37,138 nt of DNA, taken from positions 1-37,138 of IMG/VR virus record IMGVR_UViG_3300012988_000026; one strand, given 5' to 3'. This document shows, piece by piece, positions 20,901 to 28,815 of this stretch. The translations under genes were made by a program, and so were the position numbers. This DNA is from a virus. The notes below the pieces were generated by a model. The model was given only the letters and a program-made list of their open reading frames with translations, made no database searches and was not told the DNA's origin. Numbering within the stretch: position 1 is the first letter of the stretch; every line of letters begins with the position of its first letter.

Positions 20901-22321
20901 CGCTTCATGGACCGCACGGCCGATACCTGCCGCTTTTGTTGGACGCTAATTTCCGTGGATTGAAGCTCCATTTGCGTGACGCGGAATTGCCATTGCGCCC
21001 GCTCGGGAAAACGGATCAGCATGGACACGGCAAACGGCAGCGCGCGGGCCTCTTGAATCGTCCAGATGGAATTATCCGGGGCCCAATAGCGGGCCTTAAT
21101 CATCCCCGTGCGAGGCCAAAAGCTCGTCACCTCATATGTCTGCACGATGGGCGGACTGATTTCCGCTCGATTCTCGGGCCCGGACAGGCTCACCAGGGTG
21201 TAGATATAACCGAGAATATCGATCTTCGTCCCGACGGGTGGCGGGATATTCCCGGGCCATTCAAAGTAGATATTAAATCGCGTCCCCGCCGCCAGGAAAT
21301 AACGCGCCCCTTCGTATGGCACGAAATCATCCTGAACGCCCATGGCGACATCGATTTTATTGTCTCCGCTCGAAAGCTCCCACGATGGGGCCTGTTGGAA
21401 CGGAATCCACGCCGAATCCCCCATCTTGCGATACTCCACGCGCGTGCGCGTAGGGTATGGGGAAAAGCCCATGTAAGGCTCGGTGAAACCCAGGCCCGCA
21501 TAAAAGTTCAGGTCAAACGATGCCGAATCCGTGTCCGTGCGCGTGGAGAAAATCACCGGTTCGTTATAGTTCAGGGTCAGGGCCAGGGCATCCTGCACCA
21601 CGTCGGATGTATAGATTTGCAGCTGATCCCCGGCCCGGAATTCCTCGTGAATCACAATCTCGGGGTTATACAGCTGAATCAAATCCTCGCCGATTTTGAT
21701 ATCTGAAACCCGCACCGGGCCGTACCCGAACGAATAAACCGCCGTGATGTATTGATCCTTGCCGTTCAGGGTCGTATACGGTGCGCCCACCACGTCCGGG
21801 AAAACGCGATGTTGACCCAGCACGCGAGGGATAACCCCGTAAGGCTTAACGGAATTGCTCTGACCTTGGAATGTGTAGGTGTTCGACGTGTCGCCCAGGT
21901 TCGCATTAACCTTGATCGGCGGGGGCTTGAACAGGGCCGCGAGGGCGAGGTTCCCGATCAGGGTAATCCCCGCTGCATACTGGCCCGCCGTGAGGCCGCC
22001 GAACTCCGCCGCCAGGGATGCGCCCGCGCCCTGCGAAGCCACCACAAGGACCACCACGGCGATTAATTGCAGGATCTGCTTATTACCCCCACCGCCGCCG
22101 CCGCGCATCATCAGGGCGCACATCACCTCGGCCCCAGGCTTCGGCCGCACGCGCTCCCACCATTCCCGGGGAACCATCATCCCATTCACCAGGGCGCACA
22201 CATGCTCATCCCGGCCGGGGCCCCAATCGAACGCGCGCACCATGTCCGCCAGGGATGCCCCCTCGGGCACCGGCACGCGCTCGGATTCCCTCGCACTCAG
22301 TAAGTGCGGGCGGACGATCAT
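17978..22321 (-). CDS. central tail tip / host specificity protein (lambda J-like)
   Basis: The 1447-aa protein forms the tip of the tail. Residues 1-70 look like a ubiquitin-like domain. They are followed by a glycine run (GGGGGGN) and strongly hydrophobic segments (about 85-130: QILQLIAVVVLVVASQG..., GQYAAGITLIGNLALAALF). The tail-hub region follows, including DLLASVAANGRAMPTMRDNKYSVIVDQQNP, then fibronectin-III-like strands (about 870-1130) and a beta-rich C-terminus. ATG 22321 overlaps the previous stop (ATGA); GTG 22327 is possible. It sits at the end of the M-L-K-J series with the NlpC/P60 gene upstream, as in lambda-like tails, and fits the TipJ-type family. Confidence 0.88.
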   Translation of the reverse strand: MIVRPHLLSARESERVPVPEGASLADMVRAFDWGPGRDEHVCALVNGMMVPREWWERVRPKPGAEVMCALMMRGGGGGGNKQILQLIAVVVLVVASQGAGASLAAEFGGLTAGQYAAGITLIGNLALAALFKPPPIKVNANLGDTSNTYTFQGQSNSVKPYGVIPRVLGQHRVFPDVVGAPYTTLNGKDQYITAVYSFGYGPVRVSDIKIGEDLIQLYNPEIVIHEEFRAGDQLQIYTSDVVQDALALTLNYNEPVIFSTRTDTDSASFDLNFYAGLGFTEPYMGFSPYPTRTRVEYRKMGDSAWIPFQQAPSWELSSGDNKIDVAMGVQDDFVPYEGARYFLAAGTRFNIYFEWPGNIPPPVGTKIDILGYIYTLVSLSGPENRAEISPPIVQTYEVTSFWPRTGMIKARYWAPDNSIWTIQEARALPFAVSMLIRFPERAQWQFRVTQMELQSTEISVQQKRQVSAVRSMKRASPIAPDAPLTLMEVRIKATDQLAGVVQNLSALASAKIKAWNGSAWVVKETSNPAWEYVELLQGVANKRPVPDSRIDWPAIKAWGAYCDAIVSGFQFPTARCDFVVDKGYTLWDLLASVAANGRAMPTMRDNKYSVIVDQQNPTPVQMFTPRNSWGMKSRRKYIEAPEALRVKWVDPSIGYNENQAIVYNDGQDENNTTVFEELTLFGVTSWEQAHRSGRVALARGKLQQEEFTIQADIENIICVRGDMVGVVHDVLEVGGWSARIATRGGESVTFDAPLKPFNAPLGARVRTADSQLTPVLPMAYTGAGGVYTITGLPPNVGPGDLVVYGTSSTVNGWYLVKGVQPGADFTAEMSLIEYAPGIWQAEQGLIPPYVPQGQSVGQINPTPVLNLTAALSQYQTGRYNFADVLLHWNPPAATSVPPETYIVSVVNVDGSLSEVTRTTDLNARALVHGSTDATPYGDTMQTYSVAAQWPGIRGPETRVQIYIPKTVPDAYPVLTNATATPHARGVLVEWDASTADQLAYYVIRYGPTGATWESAAATEQKIKANHIDLPATFLIGGYIAMVTQEDTFGVRSTPVSAAFTILAPRIVNIVGTAVQNTAFLRWGNLASTLPGEWGAQTTFQIEYYTVQKARTGSGLGMLSVPAALAARAAMRGPEPLAGPFPPGTTPASPPSGGTPQLLGKYSAEFAVINEQQEGLWEYCVSGVDIAGNAAPFNCVTLLVEAPDNYFLLDEVANVIPLPETTKTWAYKQGATDLYLAPIDTTETWAQHFESETWDQPSDQVGAGFPIYIQPGSSNTAVFSWSHDYAQNLPSLRVSAEATYSVLAGSPLVEMVVYARANAADPWAEIARDDTAAVTLLPPGTRYVRIDAEVTTGADRKGVVLMQAISYRLDVRYIDDSGTVTTPAGGSAVVTFNVPFIDVRSVQLTSASPSVAYARYEVATDQKSMTVYTFTNTGTPVGGTVSWWAQGI

Positions 22322-22728
22322 TTCCACCGATATACCCCCGCAATCCGTTTGTTCCAGGTCGGAGCCCGGAAGGATTCAACGACAGTTTCCCGCCCGGTCA
22401 GGCAATGCAACATTTGCGTGCTGTTCATCGCTAAACCGCAGTGAATGGGCAAACCCATCACGTTAAAGACCAGGGTATCCCCGCGCTGAATATCCGCTAG
22501 CTCGACCTCGACCCACTCCCGGGAGTGGTACAGGATCGCGCTTTGAACGTGCGACTCGTCCACCGCCGAAGGGTAGGCATCAAAATACGAAGGCACCGGC
22601 CGCCGAAGAATGAAATTATTCAGATAATAGACCAGCCCGTAACAATCCCACCCATCGGGCCCGCGCCCATGGTCCACGTAGGGCACCCCTACATAATCAG
22701 AAAATGCTTGGGAAAGTCCGTGGTTCAT
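22318..22728 (-). CDS. NlpC/P60-family tail tip peptidase (lambda K-like)
   Basis: Cysteine hydrolase that may cut host peptidoglycan during DNA entry. The catalytic Cys is in DGWDCYGLVYY (C29) and the His in LPIHCGLAM (H96), with the expected spacing; GDTLVFNV lies between them. At 136 aa it matches the size of the K-like peptidase domain alone, without an N-terminal JAB domain. It overlaps the gene upstream by 32 bp and the J-like gene by 4 bp. It is a tail component, not a free endolysin. Confidence 0.87.
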   Translation of the reverse strand: MNHGLSQAFSDYVGVPYVDHGRGPDGWDCYGLVYYLNNFILRRPVPSYFDAYPSAVDESHVQSAILYHSREWVEVELADIQRGDTLVFNVMGLPIHCGLAMNSTQMLHCLTGRETVVESFRAPTWNKRIAGVYRWK

Positions 22729-23170
22729 AAATGTGTGCCGGATAAAGCAGGTTCAGCGGGTCATCACTGATTAACTTTCCTTGAATCGTCGATTCGTCCC
22801 ATTCAACCTCGCGCAATAAAAGCTCGGTCAATTCATACTCCACGGTATCCGGGGAGATATTCAAAACCACTTCAATTTTGCAGCCGATGGGAACCGTGAT
22901 TTTTCGCAGTAGTGAAACGAGGCCGAGGTCTACGTTATCGATTGATAATGAAACCCCTTTCGGAGCTTCGTCATCATCGGGAGGCATCACGAATTCAAAA
23001 TAACAGGCCGTGAAAACCTCGCCCCGACTCGTGACATTCTCGGTATTGCAAACAACCCGGTATTCCGTCCCGTCCGTGGGGTCCGTGAGGGTCACCAGCA
23101 CGAGGAACGCGGTATTGCTTTCCAGCGCCAGGGCGGCCCGGATCGCGGCAGGGGATAGGGTGCGCGGCAT
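22697..23170 (-). CDS. DUF1833-type minor tail protein (lambda L-like)
   Basis: The start MPRTLSPAAIRAALALESNTAFLVLVTLTDPTDGTEYRVVCN and the following SRGEVFTACYFEFVMPPDDDE are typical of DUF1833 tail proteins, which occupy the gpL place in the tail tip. The C-terminal part (REVEWDESTIQGKLISDDPLNLLYPAHIYEP) fits too. It contains no visible Fe-S type Cys set. It lies upstream of the NlpC gene, as expected for tail-tip assembly order. Confidence 0.83.
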   Translation of the reverse strand: MPRTLSPAAIRAALALESNTAFLVLVTLTDPTDGTEYRVVCNTENVTSRGEVFTACYFEFVMPPDDDEAPKGVSLSIDNVDLGLVSLLRKITVPIGCKIEVVLNISPDTVEYELTELLLREVEWDESTIQGKLISDDPLNLLYPAHIYEPRTFPSIF

Positions 23171-23177
23171 ATCGGCC

Positions 23178-23528
23178 CTAGTTCATGAGTTCCCAAATCA
23201 TCGTTACCGCGACCCCCAGGGGGCCGACGTTCGAAAAATCCGGGGCCTCGACCATGCGCCACTCTTTATCCACCCCTAGCCACGGGTGCCGGAAAATAAA
23301 CCGCTCCACGCCCGCATTGAGGTCCGTGTAAAAGAAACTGTCCAGGGTGTTCCGCTGATCGATTCGAACGGTCATCCCCACCTGTCCCCGCACCACGCGC
23401 AAAGTAAAGCGCCTACGGACCTTTGCGGGGCCTTCCGCAACGTTTGTCCGCACGGTCACCGGCTCGGCCTTTTCCGAGTAGGTTTCCGCGCACGCGGGCA
23501 GGGACGCGGGCCAGGGAATTGCAGCCAT
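23178..23528 (-). CDS. minor tail protein (distal-tail / M-like position)
   Basis: This 116-aa protein reads MAAIPWPASLPACAETYSEKAEPVTVRTNVAEGPAKVRRRFTLRVVRGQ, then strands, and ends WRMVEAPDFSNVGPLGVAVTMIWELMN. Small beta-rich proteins of this pattern lie directly after the tape measure gene in lambda-like tails, in the M place. The start is coupled to the tape-measure stop: GTG 23531 or ATG 23528. The assignment rests mainly on position and pattern. Confidence 0.75.
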   Translation of the reverse strand: MAAIPWPASLPACAETYSEKAEPVTVRTNVAEGPAKVRRRFTLRVVRGQVGMTVRIDQRNTLDSFFYTDLNAGVERFIFRHPWLGVDKEWRMVEAPDFSNVGPLGVAVTMIWELMN

Positions 23529-25681
23529 CACCGACCCCTCCGAGAAACGCCGTAGGTTGTGGACATCACGCGGTCAAACCGGCCGCGCCCGATTCCTTCC
23601 TCTACAGCGGAGTCCACCAGAATGCGGATTTGCTGTTCACCCATCGAACCCCGGGATTCCTCGGTTTTGATACTCGACCCGTTGTTGTTAATCACGGTGA
23701 CGTTCACGGGGGATGCCTGTACGCCCAGGTCACCGGACGCCGTACGCTTGAGGGGAACCACCGCCTCGGGGCCCGCCTCGCCCATGAGCCCGGTCCCGCC
23801 ACCGGACATCCCGAAAAACGTAGGGCTCGATACCATCCCGCCGGACGCGAACGCCTGCACCCCGCTGTGACCGAATACATTTCCCTTCGCGCTCGTGGCG
23901 AACGAACCAATCCATTTACCAAAGTCGGCAAAGATGGGGTCAAGCTGCTTTTTAACCGCGAGCTTTGCGAGGTCCGACAGAATGGAAGTAACCATATCCT
24001 TGACCGATGATTTTCCCGTGGTGGCGAACTCCACCAGGGCGTCCGCCGCATTCTTCGAATAACCCTCGATTTCCTGTTGCAGGGTTTCGCCCAGGCTCTT
24101 TAGGGCATCCTTCATATCCTTCGCGCCGTTCTTCCCGAACATCAGAGCCGCCGTGAAATCCTGGCGCAACATAATGGACGCCTTTTGCAGGCGGGCCACG
24201 GCCTCACCATCAAAGGTTTCCGCCATTACCTCGTCCAGTTCCTTCATGCTTCGGGTAATAGCCTGTGTCGGGTCCGCCATATCCTCGAAGGCTTGGCGCA
24301 ATTGCTTGATTCGTTCAAGCTGTTTATCCCGCTCGGCCTGTTGTTCCTTCCCTAGCGCGAGGTCGGCCGCTTCCTCGGCCTGCTGCCGCTTCCGGAGGTC
24401 CAGCAAACCCGCCGCCGCCTTCGCCTCTGCAAGTAGTTTCTTTTCCTTTTCGGTGGAAACCTTGATTTGTCCGGAAGCGATTTGATAATCAAGCTGTTGC
24501 GCGGAGGTCAATTGCGATACTGCAAGGGCCGCCTCGCGGGTGGTTTTAATGAAACGCTCCAGGGCCTGCACGTCCTGATCGACTTTGGCCTTTGAGGTAT
24601 TGCCTACGATATTCGGAATGCCCGTGGGTGTTGTTGGCGGAGCCACGGGGGCTTTCATCTTTTCTTTGTTTTGCTGGAATTGACGGTCCAGGGCCGCCAT
24701 TTTCTTTCCCGCGCCATCAATAATATCTTCCACGTCCTGCGCGACGTGTTTAACCGTCTCCATCGCCCCTTTGAAATCCCGCTGTGATAGCTGGTCCAGG
24801 GCGAACAAAAGGCCCACCACGCCCCGAATAACGGCCTCGATACCGGCAGACACGCCGATGAATCCCCGCGAAAGCCAAACGATAACTTCGCCCAGGGCCT
24901 CGCCTGCCGACTTGAACAAATCGGACGCCTCACCCGTGGAGGTAAATTGCGAGGCCACAGCATTCAACGCGGGAAGCAACCCGGTTGCCAATTGAACCAT
25001 CGCCCCTTTCGACTTCTTTTGGATGATGTCCAGGGAGTCGCCAAATTCGTTCGCCGCCTTCGCCGCCTGATCCGAGAAAACGATTCCCAAATCCTCGGCC
25101 TGTTTCTTTAATTCCTCGATACCCTCGGCCCCGCCATTGAGCATCGGAATTAGTTTCATCCCGGCTTTGCCCAATAGCTCCATGGAGAGGGCCGACTTCT
25201 GCGCCCCGTCCGGGATCTTCGAAAACCCTTCCGCGATTTTGGTTAGGGCCTGATCCGTGGTATCGGTGGCCGTCACGCCAAAGGCTTTAAGCTGCTTCGT
25301 CGTTTTGGCCGTTTCATCGTCCATATTGGCGAGGTTTTTGGAGAGGCCCTTAACCCCTGCCGCGAAATCCTCCGCCGATGCGCTCGACATTTCCGCCGCG
25401 TGGTTCCATGCGGTCAATTCGGAAACGGACAAACCGAGGGCTTGCGCCGAATCCACGGCGTTATCCATTTCCGAAATAACCGACTTAAGCGCGTTCAATA
25501 CTGCGCCCGCCGAGAATGCTGCGGCAAACCCCCCGGCGAAATCCTTAACCGCATCCTTTGCGGACTGGATTTGTTTTTCCACCCGCTTTAGCGCTTCCTG
25601 CTGCGCTTTCAACGCGGCAAGGGCTTCCCCGGACGTTTTAACGTCCAGTTCGATAATTCGGCGGGTGACGGTATCAACCAT
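23528..25681 (-). CDS. tail tape measure protein
   Basis: This 717-aa protein sets tail length and probably enters the host with the DNA. It has an N-terminal coiled coil (ELDVKTSGEALAALKAQQEALKRVEKQIQ), a long Ala-rich helical region, hydrophobic segments in the middle (RGFIGVSAGIEAVIRGVVGLLFAL) and further coiled coils. Near the C-terminus is a Gly-rich region typical of lambda-like tape measures (FASGGMVSSPTFFGMSGGGTGLMGEAGPEAVVPLKR). Using about 0.15 nm per residue, it implies a tail near 105 nm. It starts at ATG 25681, which overlaps the preceding gene's stop region. Confidence 0.92.
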   Translation of the reverse strand: MVDTVTRRIIELDVKTSGEALAALKAQQEALKRVEKQIQSAKDAVKDFAGGFAAAFSAGAVLNALKSVISEMDNAVDSAQALGLSVSELTAWNHAAEMSSASAEDFAAGVKGLSKNLANMDDETAKTTKQLKAFGVTATDTTDQALTKIAEGFSKIPDGAQKSALSMELLGKAGMKLIPMLNGGAEGIEELKKQAEDLGIVFSDQAAKAANEFGDSLDIIQKKSKGAMVQLATGLLPALNAVASQFTSTGEASDLFKSAGEALGEVIVWLSRGFIGVSAGIEAVIRGVVGLLFALDQLSQRDFKGAMETVKHVAQDVEDIIDGAGKKMAALDRQFQQNKEKMKAPVAPPTTPTGIPNIVGNTSKAKVDQDVQALERFIKTTREAALAVSQLTSAQQLDYQIASGQIKVSTEKEKKLLAEAKAAAGLLDLRKRQQAEEAADLALGKEQQAERDKQLERIKQLRQAFEDMADPTQAITRSMKELDEVMAETFDGEAVARLQKASIMLRQDFTAALMFGKNGAKDMKDALKSLGETLQQEIEGYSKNAADALVEFATTGKSSVKDMVTSILSDLAKLAVKKQLDPIFADFGKWIGSFATSAKGNVFGHSGVQAFASGGMVSSPTFFGMSGGGTGLMGEAGPEAVVPLKRTASGDLGVQASPVNVTVINNNGSSIKTEESRGSMGEQQIRILVDSAVEEGIGRGRFDRVMSTTYGVSRRGR

Positions 25682-26379
25682 TAGTGCAACACCGAGTTAC
25701 GCGATGATTTAATTCGAATCGTGATGGTCGGCCAGCGCTCGCCCCGCTTCCCATCCCCATGCAATAGAGGCGTCCAGCCGTCTGAAATAATCAGGTCCGG
25801 ATATTTCCTCGCTAGAACGCGCTGCACGGCCCGATGCATTGGCTCGGTATATACGGCCCTCACGATCACCGTTTCACCGCCTCGCGTGGTGTATTTGGCC
25901 GCCTTCTTTTTGATCTTCCTGGCCTTGCCAAAGGGCCGCCAATAGAGTTTCCGACCGTAGGCCACACCCGGCCCCACCACCGAAATAAAGTCCGTGGGCT
26001 TCATCGCCTTCACGATGGTTTCTAGGGCATCGATTCCAGCAATCGGCCGTTGATTCACGTAAATAAAATAACTCTTGCGGGCCGCGCCGGACTTAATACG
26101 GGTTCGGGAAATCAGCATGTCCCACGCTTCGCGCGTGGCCGCCTTCATTCGGTCAGGGCTTGAGAAAAAGGCTTGTGCCCGCCGCTTGACGTTGAATAGC
26201 TGGGTGCGCCCGTTGTCGATTAATTCCGTGGTGGGTTTCTGCCCAATGCGTCGTTGCAATTCGAGTTCGTTCGAATAAACAATCTGAATGCTGCGCTGCA
26301 TATCCTCGGGCAAAACCGTCATGGCGAACTTTGCTAGGTCCGTGGTTACCGAGACTTTGCGGAGTTCGTATGTCGCCAT
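25681..26379 (-). CDS. unknown basic protein between chaperone and tape measure genes (232 aa)
   Basis: This protein is strongly basic (KARKIKKKAAKYTTRGGETVIVRAV, HGDGKRGERWPTITIRIKSSRNS). It begins with a strand-like region (MATYELRKVSVTTDLAKFAMTVLPEDMQRS). Its start follows GAGGTGAATAA, and the gene overlaps the frameshifted chaperone ORF by 34 bp. Most lambda-like tails have the tape measure directly after the G/GT chaperones, so this gene is an insertion in the usual order. It may be a tail assembly factor or DNA-binding protein. No family recognised. Confidence 0.7.
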   Translation of the reverse strand: MATYELRKVSVTTDLAKFAMTVLPEDMQRSIQIVYSNELELQRRIGQKPTTELIDNGRTQLFNVKRRAQAFFSSPDRMKAATREAWDMLISRTRIKSGAARKSYFIYVNQRPIAGIDALETIVKAMKPTDFISVVGPGVAYGRKLYWRPFGKARKIKKKAAKYTTRGGETVIVRAVYTEPMHRAVQRVLARKYPDLIISDGWTPLLHGDGKRGERWPTITIRIKSSRNSVLH

Positions 26380-26663
26380 TTATTCACCTCGGTATCGACT
26401 ACCTTTAGGACTTCCCAGCATTCCGGAATGTCAACCTCGAAAACCTCGGCCCACTTGGCCACCGCCGGGAATGGAATAACTCCCCGTTCGGTCCTGCTGT
26501 TCGAACAATCCAAATAGGCTCGCAAATAAATAGCCAGGTCCGGGCGATATCGGGGCATATTTTCAAGGGCGGGGACTCTTTTCCCTTTGGCCTGCATCGC
26601 CTGTAATGCCTCGACCTTTTCGCCCCACTCAATACCCCAAATAATCACCCGGGCGATACTTCC
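26346..26663 (-). CDS. tail assembly chaperone T extension, made by -1 frameshift from the G-like gene
   Basis: This frame has no good start of its own near its beginning and lies -1 relative to the upstream ORF, so it should be read by ribosomal slippage as in lambda G/GT. The likely slip is at the G run in ATGGGGGAA (26668-26660): zero-frame GGG re-pairs with GGG one base back. The A-site repairing (GAA to GGA) is imperfect, so the slip site is not canonical. The T part is about 105 aa (GSIARVIIWGIEWGEK..., PFPAVAKWAEVFEVDIPECWEVLKVVD), rich in Trp and acidic/basic helices. The fusion product would be about 237 aa. Confidence 0.65.
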   Translation of the reverse strand, partial: GSIARVIIWGIEWGEKVEALQAMQAKGKRVPALENMPRYRPDLAIYLRAYLDCSNSRTERGVIPFPAVAKWAEVFEVDIPECWEVLKVVDTEVNKWRHTNSAKSR

Positions 26664-27058
26664 CCCATTTCCTGCACCTCCGCCGTGCGGAAGTTCGAAA
26701 ACTTCCCGGATTCGTCCTGCACGATGCGCCACACCTCGGGGAACTCGACCAGCACGCGCAGGGCGTTTGCCGGGCTGTATGGGAGGGTTTCACCGTCGAT
26801 TTGCAGGGTGCCCCGCCAGCCCACTAGAACGGCCTCCGCGTACACCTTTTTCAGAACCTCCGTGGCCGTGGCCTCGTCCAGCGTTCCCGCCGAAAGCGCC
26901 CGTTTGTGCGGGGTGAAATGCTTTTTCATCGCCGCTTCGTAACGGAGATTCCCCCCGCCCGCGCGCGCGATGGACAAATACAAATCACCCCCGAGGTGAA
27001 CCTCGATCCCATGAGATTCAATCGCCGGGTCCGTGCCGAAGGTTTTACGCAAATCCAT
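26645..27058 (-). CDS. tail assembly chaperone, G-like (137 aa)
   Basis: The start at ATG 27058 follows CCAAGGACCGTT. The product begins MDLRKTFGTDPAIESHGIEVHLGGDLYLSIARAGGGNLRYEAAMKKHF and has helical segments later (EATATEVLKKVYAEAVLVGW, NALRVLVEFPEVWRIVQDE). It lies between the tail tube and tape measure genes, the usual place of the G chaperone, which coats the tape measure during tail assembly and is not kept in the virion. The C-terminal 20 residues overlap the -1 frame that gives the longer GT form. Confidence 0.78.
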   Translation of the reverse strand: MDLRKTFGTDPAIESHGIEVHLGGDLYLSIARAGGGNLRYEAAMKKHFTPHKRALSAGTLDEATATEVLKKVYAEAVLVGWRGTLQIDGETLPYSPANALRVLVEFPEVWRIVQDESGKFSNFRTAEVQEMGEVSPG

Positions 27059-27076
27059 AACGGTCCTTGGAGTTAA

Positions 27077-28081
27077 TCAGGGGAGAGGAGCGGGGGCCGG
27101 TTCCGGGCTCGGGGCCGCGATGGGGGCCGGGGGTGCCGGTACTGCGGCGGTTGCCCGCTCGATCAGCAGCGGGGTATCCGTCACGGCGTCATACAGGCCC
27201 GTCGCCACGCAGTCCGCCACCACGTCCTGCCCCGTGCCACCCGCCACGACGTTGACCTGTGTGAGCTTTGCGCGCGGGAGGGTGAAGGTGTAGGAATTCA
27301 CCGGGTCGTCCGAATCGTTCACCGTGAACGAAATGGCAACCTCGGTTTGGTTTTTCAGGTCGTCCAGCAAATCCCCGTCGGCGTAATACAGGGAGAAGGC
27401 AAGGGTTACCTCTGCCTGCCCGAGATTCATTTCCCGCGCGCCGAGGTGGCCGATACATTCCAGCGCCCGCGCGTTATTGTTCAGGGTTAGCGTAATGTTG
27501 TTGAAACACTGCGCCGCCGTGGCAATCCCCGAAATCTCGATATCCGTCACCAGGGGCGCGGTAAAGATGGGGTTAAACACCGGGTCGATATACGTTGCAC
27601 CCGCAATAATCGCCTGTGCGACGTTGTATTCCTTGGCGAGAATATCGAACGTCCCGGTAATGGGCGCATTCGGCGCGATGGTCAGGCTAAACCCGTTCAT
27701 GATCGCGCCGGGGATCACGTGGTAATCGCTCAGAACGTCATCGATGGGAAGGGTTTTTTCGATGGTGAAACTCTTTAGGAGAGTCCCCACCGTGAGGGCA
27801 TCGGTAGCCCAATCGTTCGCCATGGCCCCGGCCAGGAATTCCTCGAACCATGCTTCTTTGGCAAGCTCGAAGTTAATCGCGCCCGCGACAGAACCACCTG
27901 TCAAAATCGAATCCTCGACGGATCGATTCGGGTTCATCCCGGCGGAATTGGTGGTTGTCGGCGTGAAGCTCAGGGATTCACCCGTGAGGCGAACCACTTT
28001 GAACGCCGGGGTTGCAGGCGTGGTGCCATAGGTGGTTTCTTGAACCTCAGCAATCCGTACTTCGTCGGCGGAAATAGGCAT
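27077..28081 (-). CDS. major tail tube protein
   Basis: The subunit of the flexible tail tube (334 aa). Its beginning (MPISADEVRIAEVQETTYGTTPATPAFKVVRLTGESLSFTPTTTNSAGMNPNRSVEDSILTGGSVAGAINFEL) is the classic start of the phage tail tube family seen in siphoviruses. The rest is strand-rich (NNITLTLNNNAR, EVAISFTVNDSDDPVNSYTFTLPRAKLTQVNVVAGGTGQ). The last 25 residues are Ala/Pro-rich and probably exposed (APPAPIAAPSPEPAPAPLP). The start has AAAGGGG upstream. It lies between the tail terminator and chaperone genes. Confidence 0.9.
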   Translation of the reverse strand: MPISADEVRIAEVQETTYGTTPATPAFKVVRLTGESLSFTPTTTNSAGMNPNRSVEDSILTGGSVAGAINFELAKEAWFEEFLAGAMANDWATDALTVGTLLKSFTIEKTLPIDDVLSDYHVIPGAIMNGFSLTIAPNAPITGTFDILAKEYNVAQAIIAGATYIDPVFNPIFTAPLVTDIEISGIATAAQCFNNITLTLNNNARALECIGHLGAREMNLGQAEVTLAFSLYYADGDLLDDLKNQTEVAISFTVNDSDDPVNSYTFTLPRAKLTQVNVVAGGTGQDVVADCVATGLYDAVTDTPLLIERATAAVPAPPAPIAAPSPEPAPAPLP

Positions 28082-28093
28082 GATTACACCCCT

Positions 28094-28492
28094 TTAAATT
28101 CGGTGGTCCCACGAATAGCCGACTTGGAAAACTGCGTCCAGCCATTCGCCATCATCGGCAGGGAAAAGAAACGCGGGTTGCGTTCCGGTTAATCTCACGT
28201 CCTGCAAATAGGCCACGGAAAACGCGGGCCGCAGGGTTTCAATTAAATTCATCACGGCGTTTTCGCCCTGGCCCGACTTTCCGACGGAATGGACGATGAC
28301 CACCCCGGTATCCCGGAGGCAGGACGGCAAACCCACCGCGATGCGCTCGGAGGTGGCTTGCGGAAATTCCAGGGTTACCCACAAGTCGGCCGCCGTATTC
28401 AAATCCAGGGGAACCCCGATGGTTTCGTAATAGGGGACAGGCGAGGCCGCAGTAAGAGCGGCCCGGAATACATCCCGAACGTGCGCACTCAT
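28094..28492 (-). CDS. tail terminator (DUF4128-like)
   Basis: This 132-aa protein reads MSAHVRDVFRAALTAASPVPYYETIGVPLDLNTAADLWVTLEFPQATSERIAVGLPSCLRDTGVVIVHSVGKSGQGENAVMNLIETLRPAF. Helix, then strand pattern ADLWVTLEFP, then a helix after GQGENA are typical of tail-terminator proteins (gpU class; DUF4128 in my reading). It caps the tube at the head end. It is coupled to the preceding gene (4-bp overlap) and precedes the tube gene by 12 bp. Confidence 0.8.
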   Translation of the reverse strand: MSAHVRDVFRAALTAASPVPYYETIGVPLDLNTAADLWVTLEFPQATSERIAVGLPSCLRDTGVVIVHSVGKSGQGENAVMNLIETLRPAFSVAYLQDVRLTGTQPAFLFPADDGEWLDAVFQVGYSWDHRI

Positions 28493-28815
28493 ACCGTGCC
28501 CCCGCGAACTAATGCCTTATGCAATGTGGCCGTGGTCCCGTCATAACTAATCCGGCTTTGCTGCACGGTGTATGACTCCCCGTTTTGGGATAGGAACCGG
28601 TCGAATTTCATAAGGTACAAAATCCCCAGCGCAGTAAATGGGCGCGCATCGATAATCAAAAGCCCGTCCGCCTGCACCTCCGAATTCACAAGCTCGGCCG
28701 CCCGCAACCCCCGGAACGTGCACAGCACCGAAGGCACCAGCACCACACTCCCGCGCGTGAACGCGAAGGGCCGCCCCATGAGGCCGAGAATCCACCAGGG
28801 AGAGCCGCCCAGCAT
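28489..28815 (-). CDS. putative head closure / neck protein (108 aa)
   Basis: The start at ATG 28815 makes a TGATG junction with the connector gene; the longer frame to 29370 is a shadow of that gene. The product begins MLGGSPWWILGLMGRPFAFTRGSVV and ends with FDRFLSQNGESYTVQQSRISYDGTTATLHKALVRGGTV. The GD/GESYTV...YDG.T pattern is seen in small neck proteins that seal the portal before tail attachment. Placement between connector and tail terminator fits this role. No exact family assigned. Confidence 0.65.
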   Translation of the reverse strand: MLGGSPWWILGLMGRPFAFTRGSVVLVPSVLCTFRGLRAAELVNSEVQADGLLIIDARPFTALGILYLMKFDRFLSQNGESYTVQQSRISYDGTTATLHKALVRGGTV

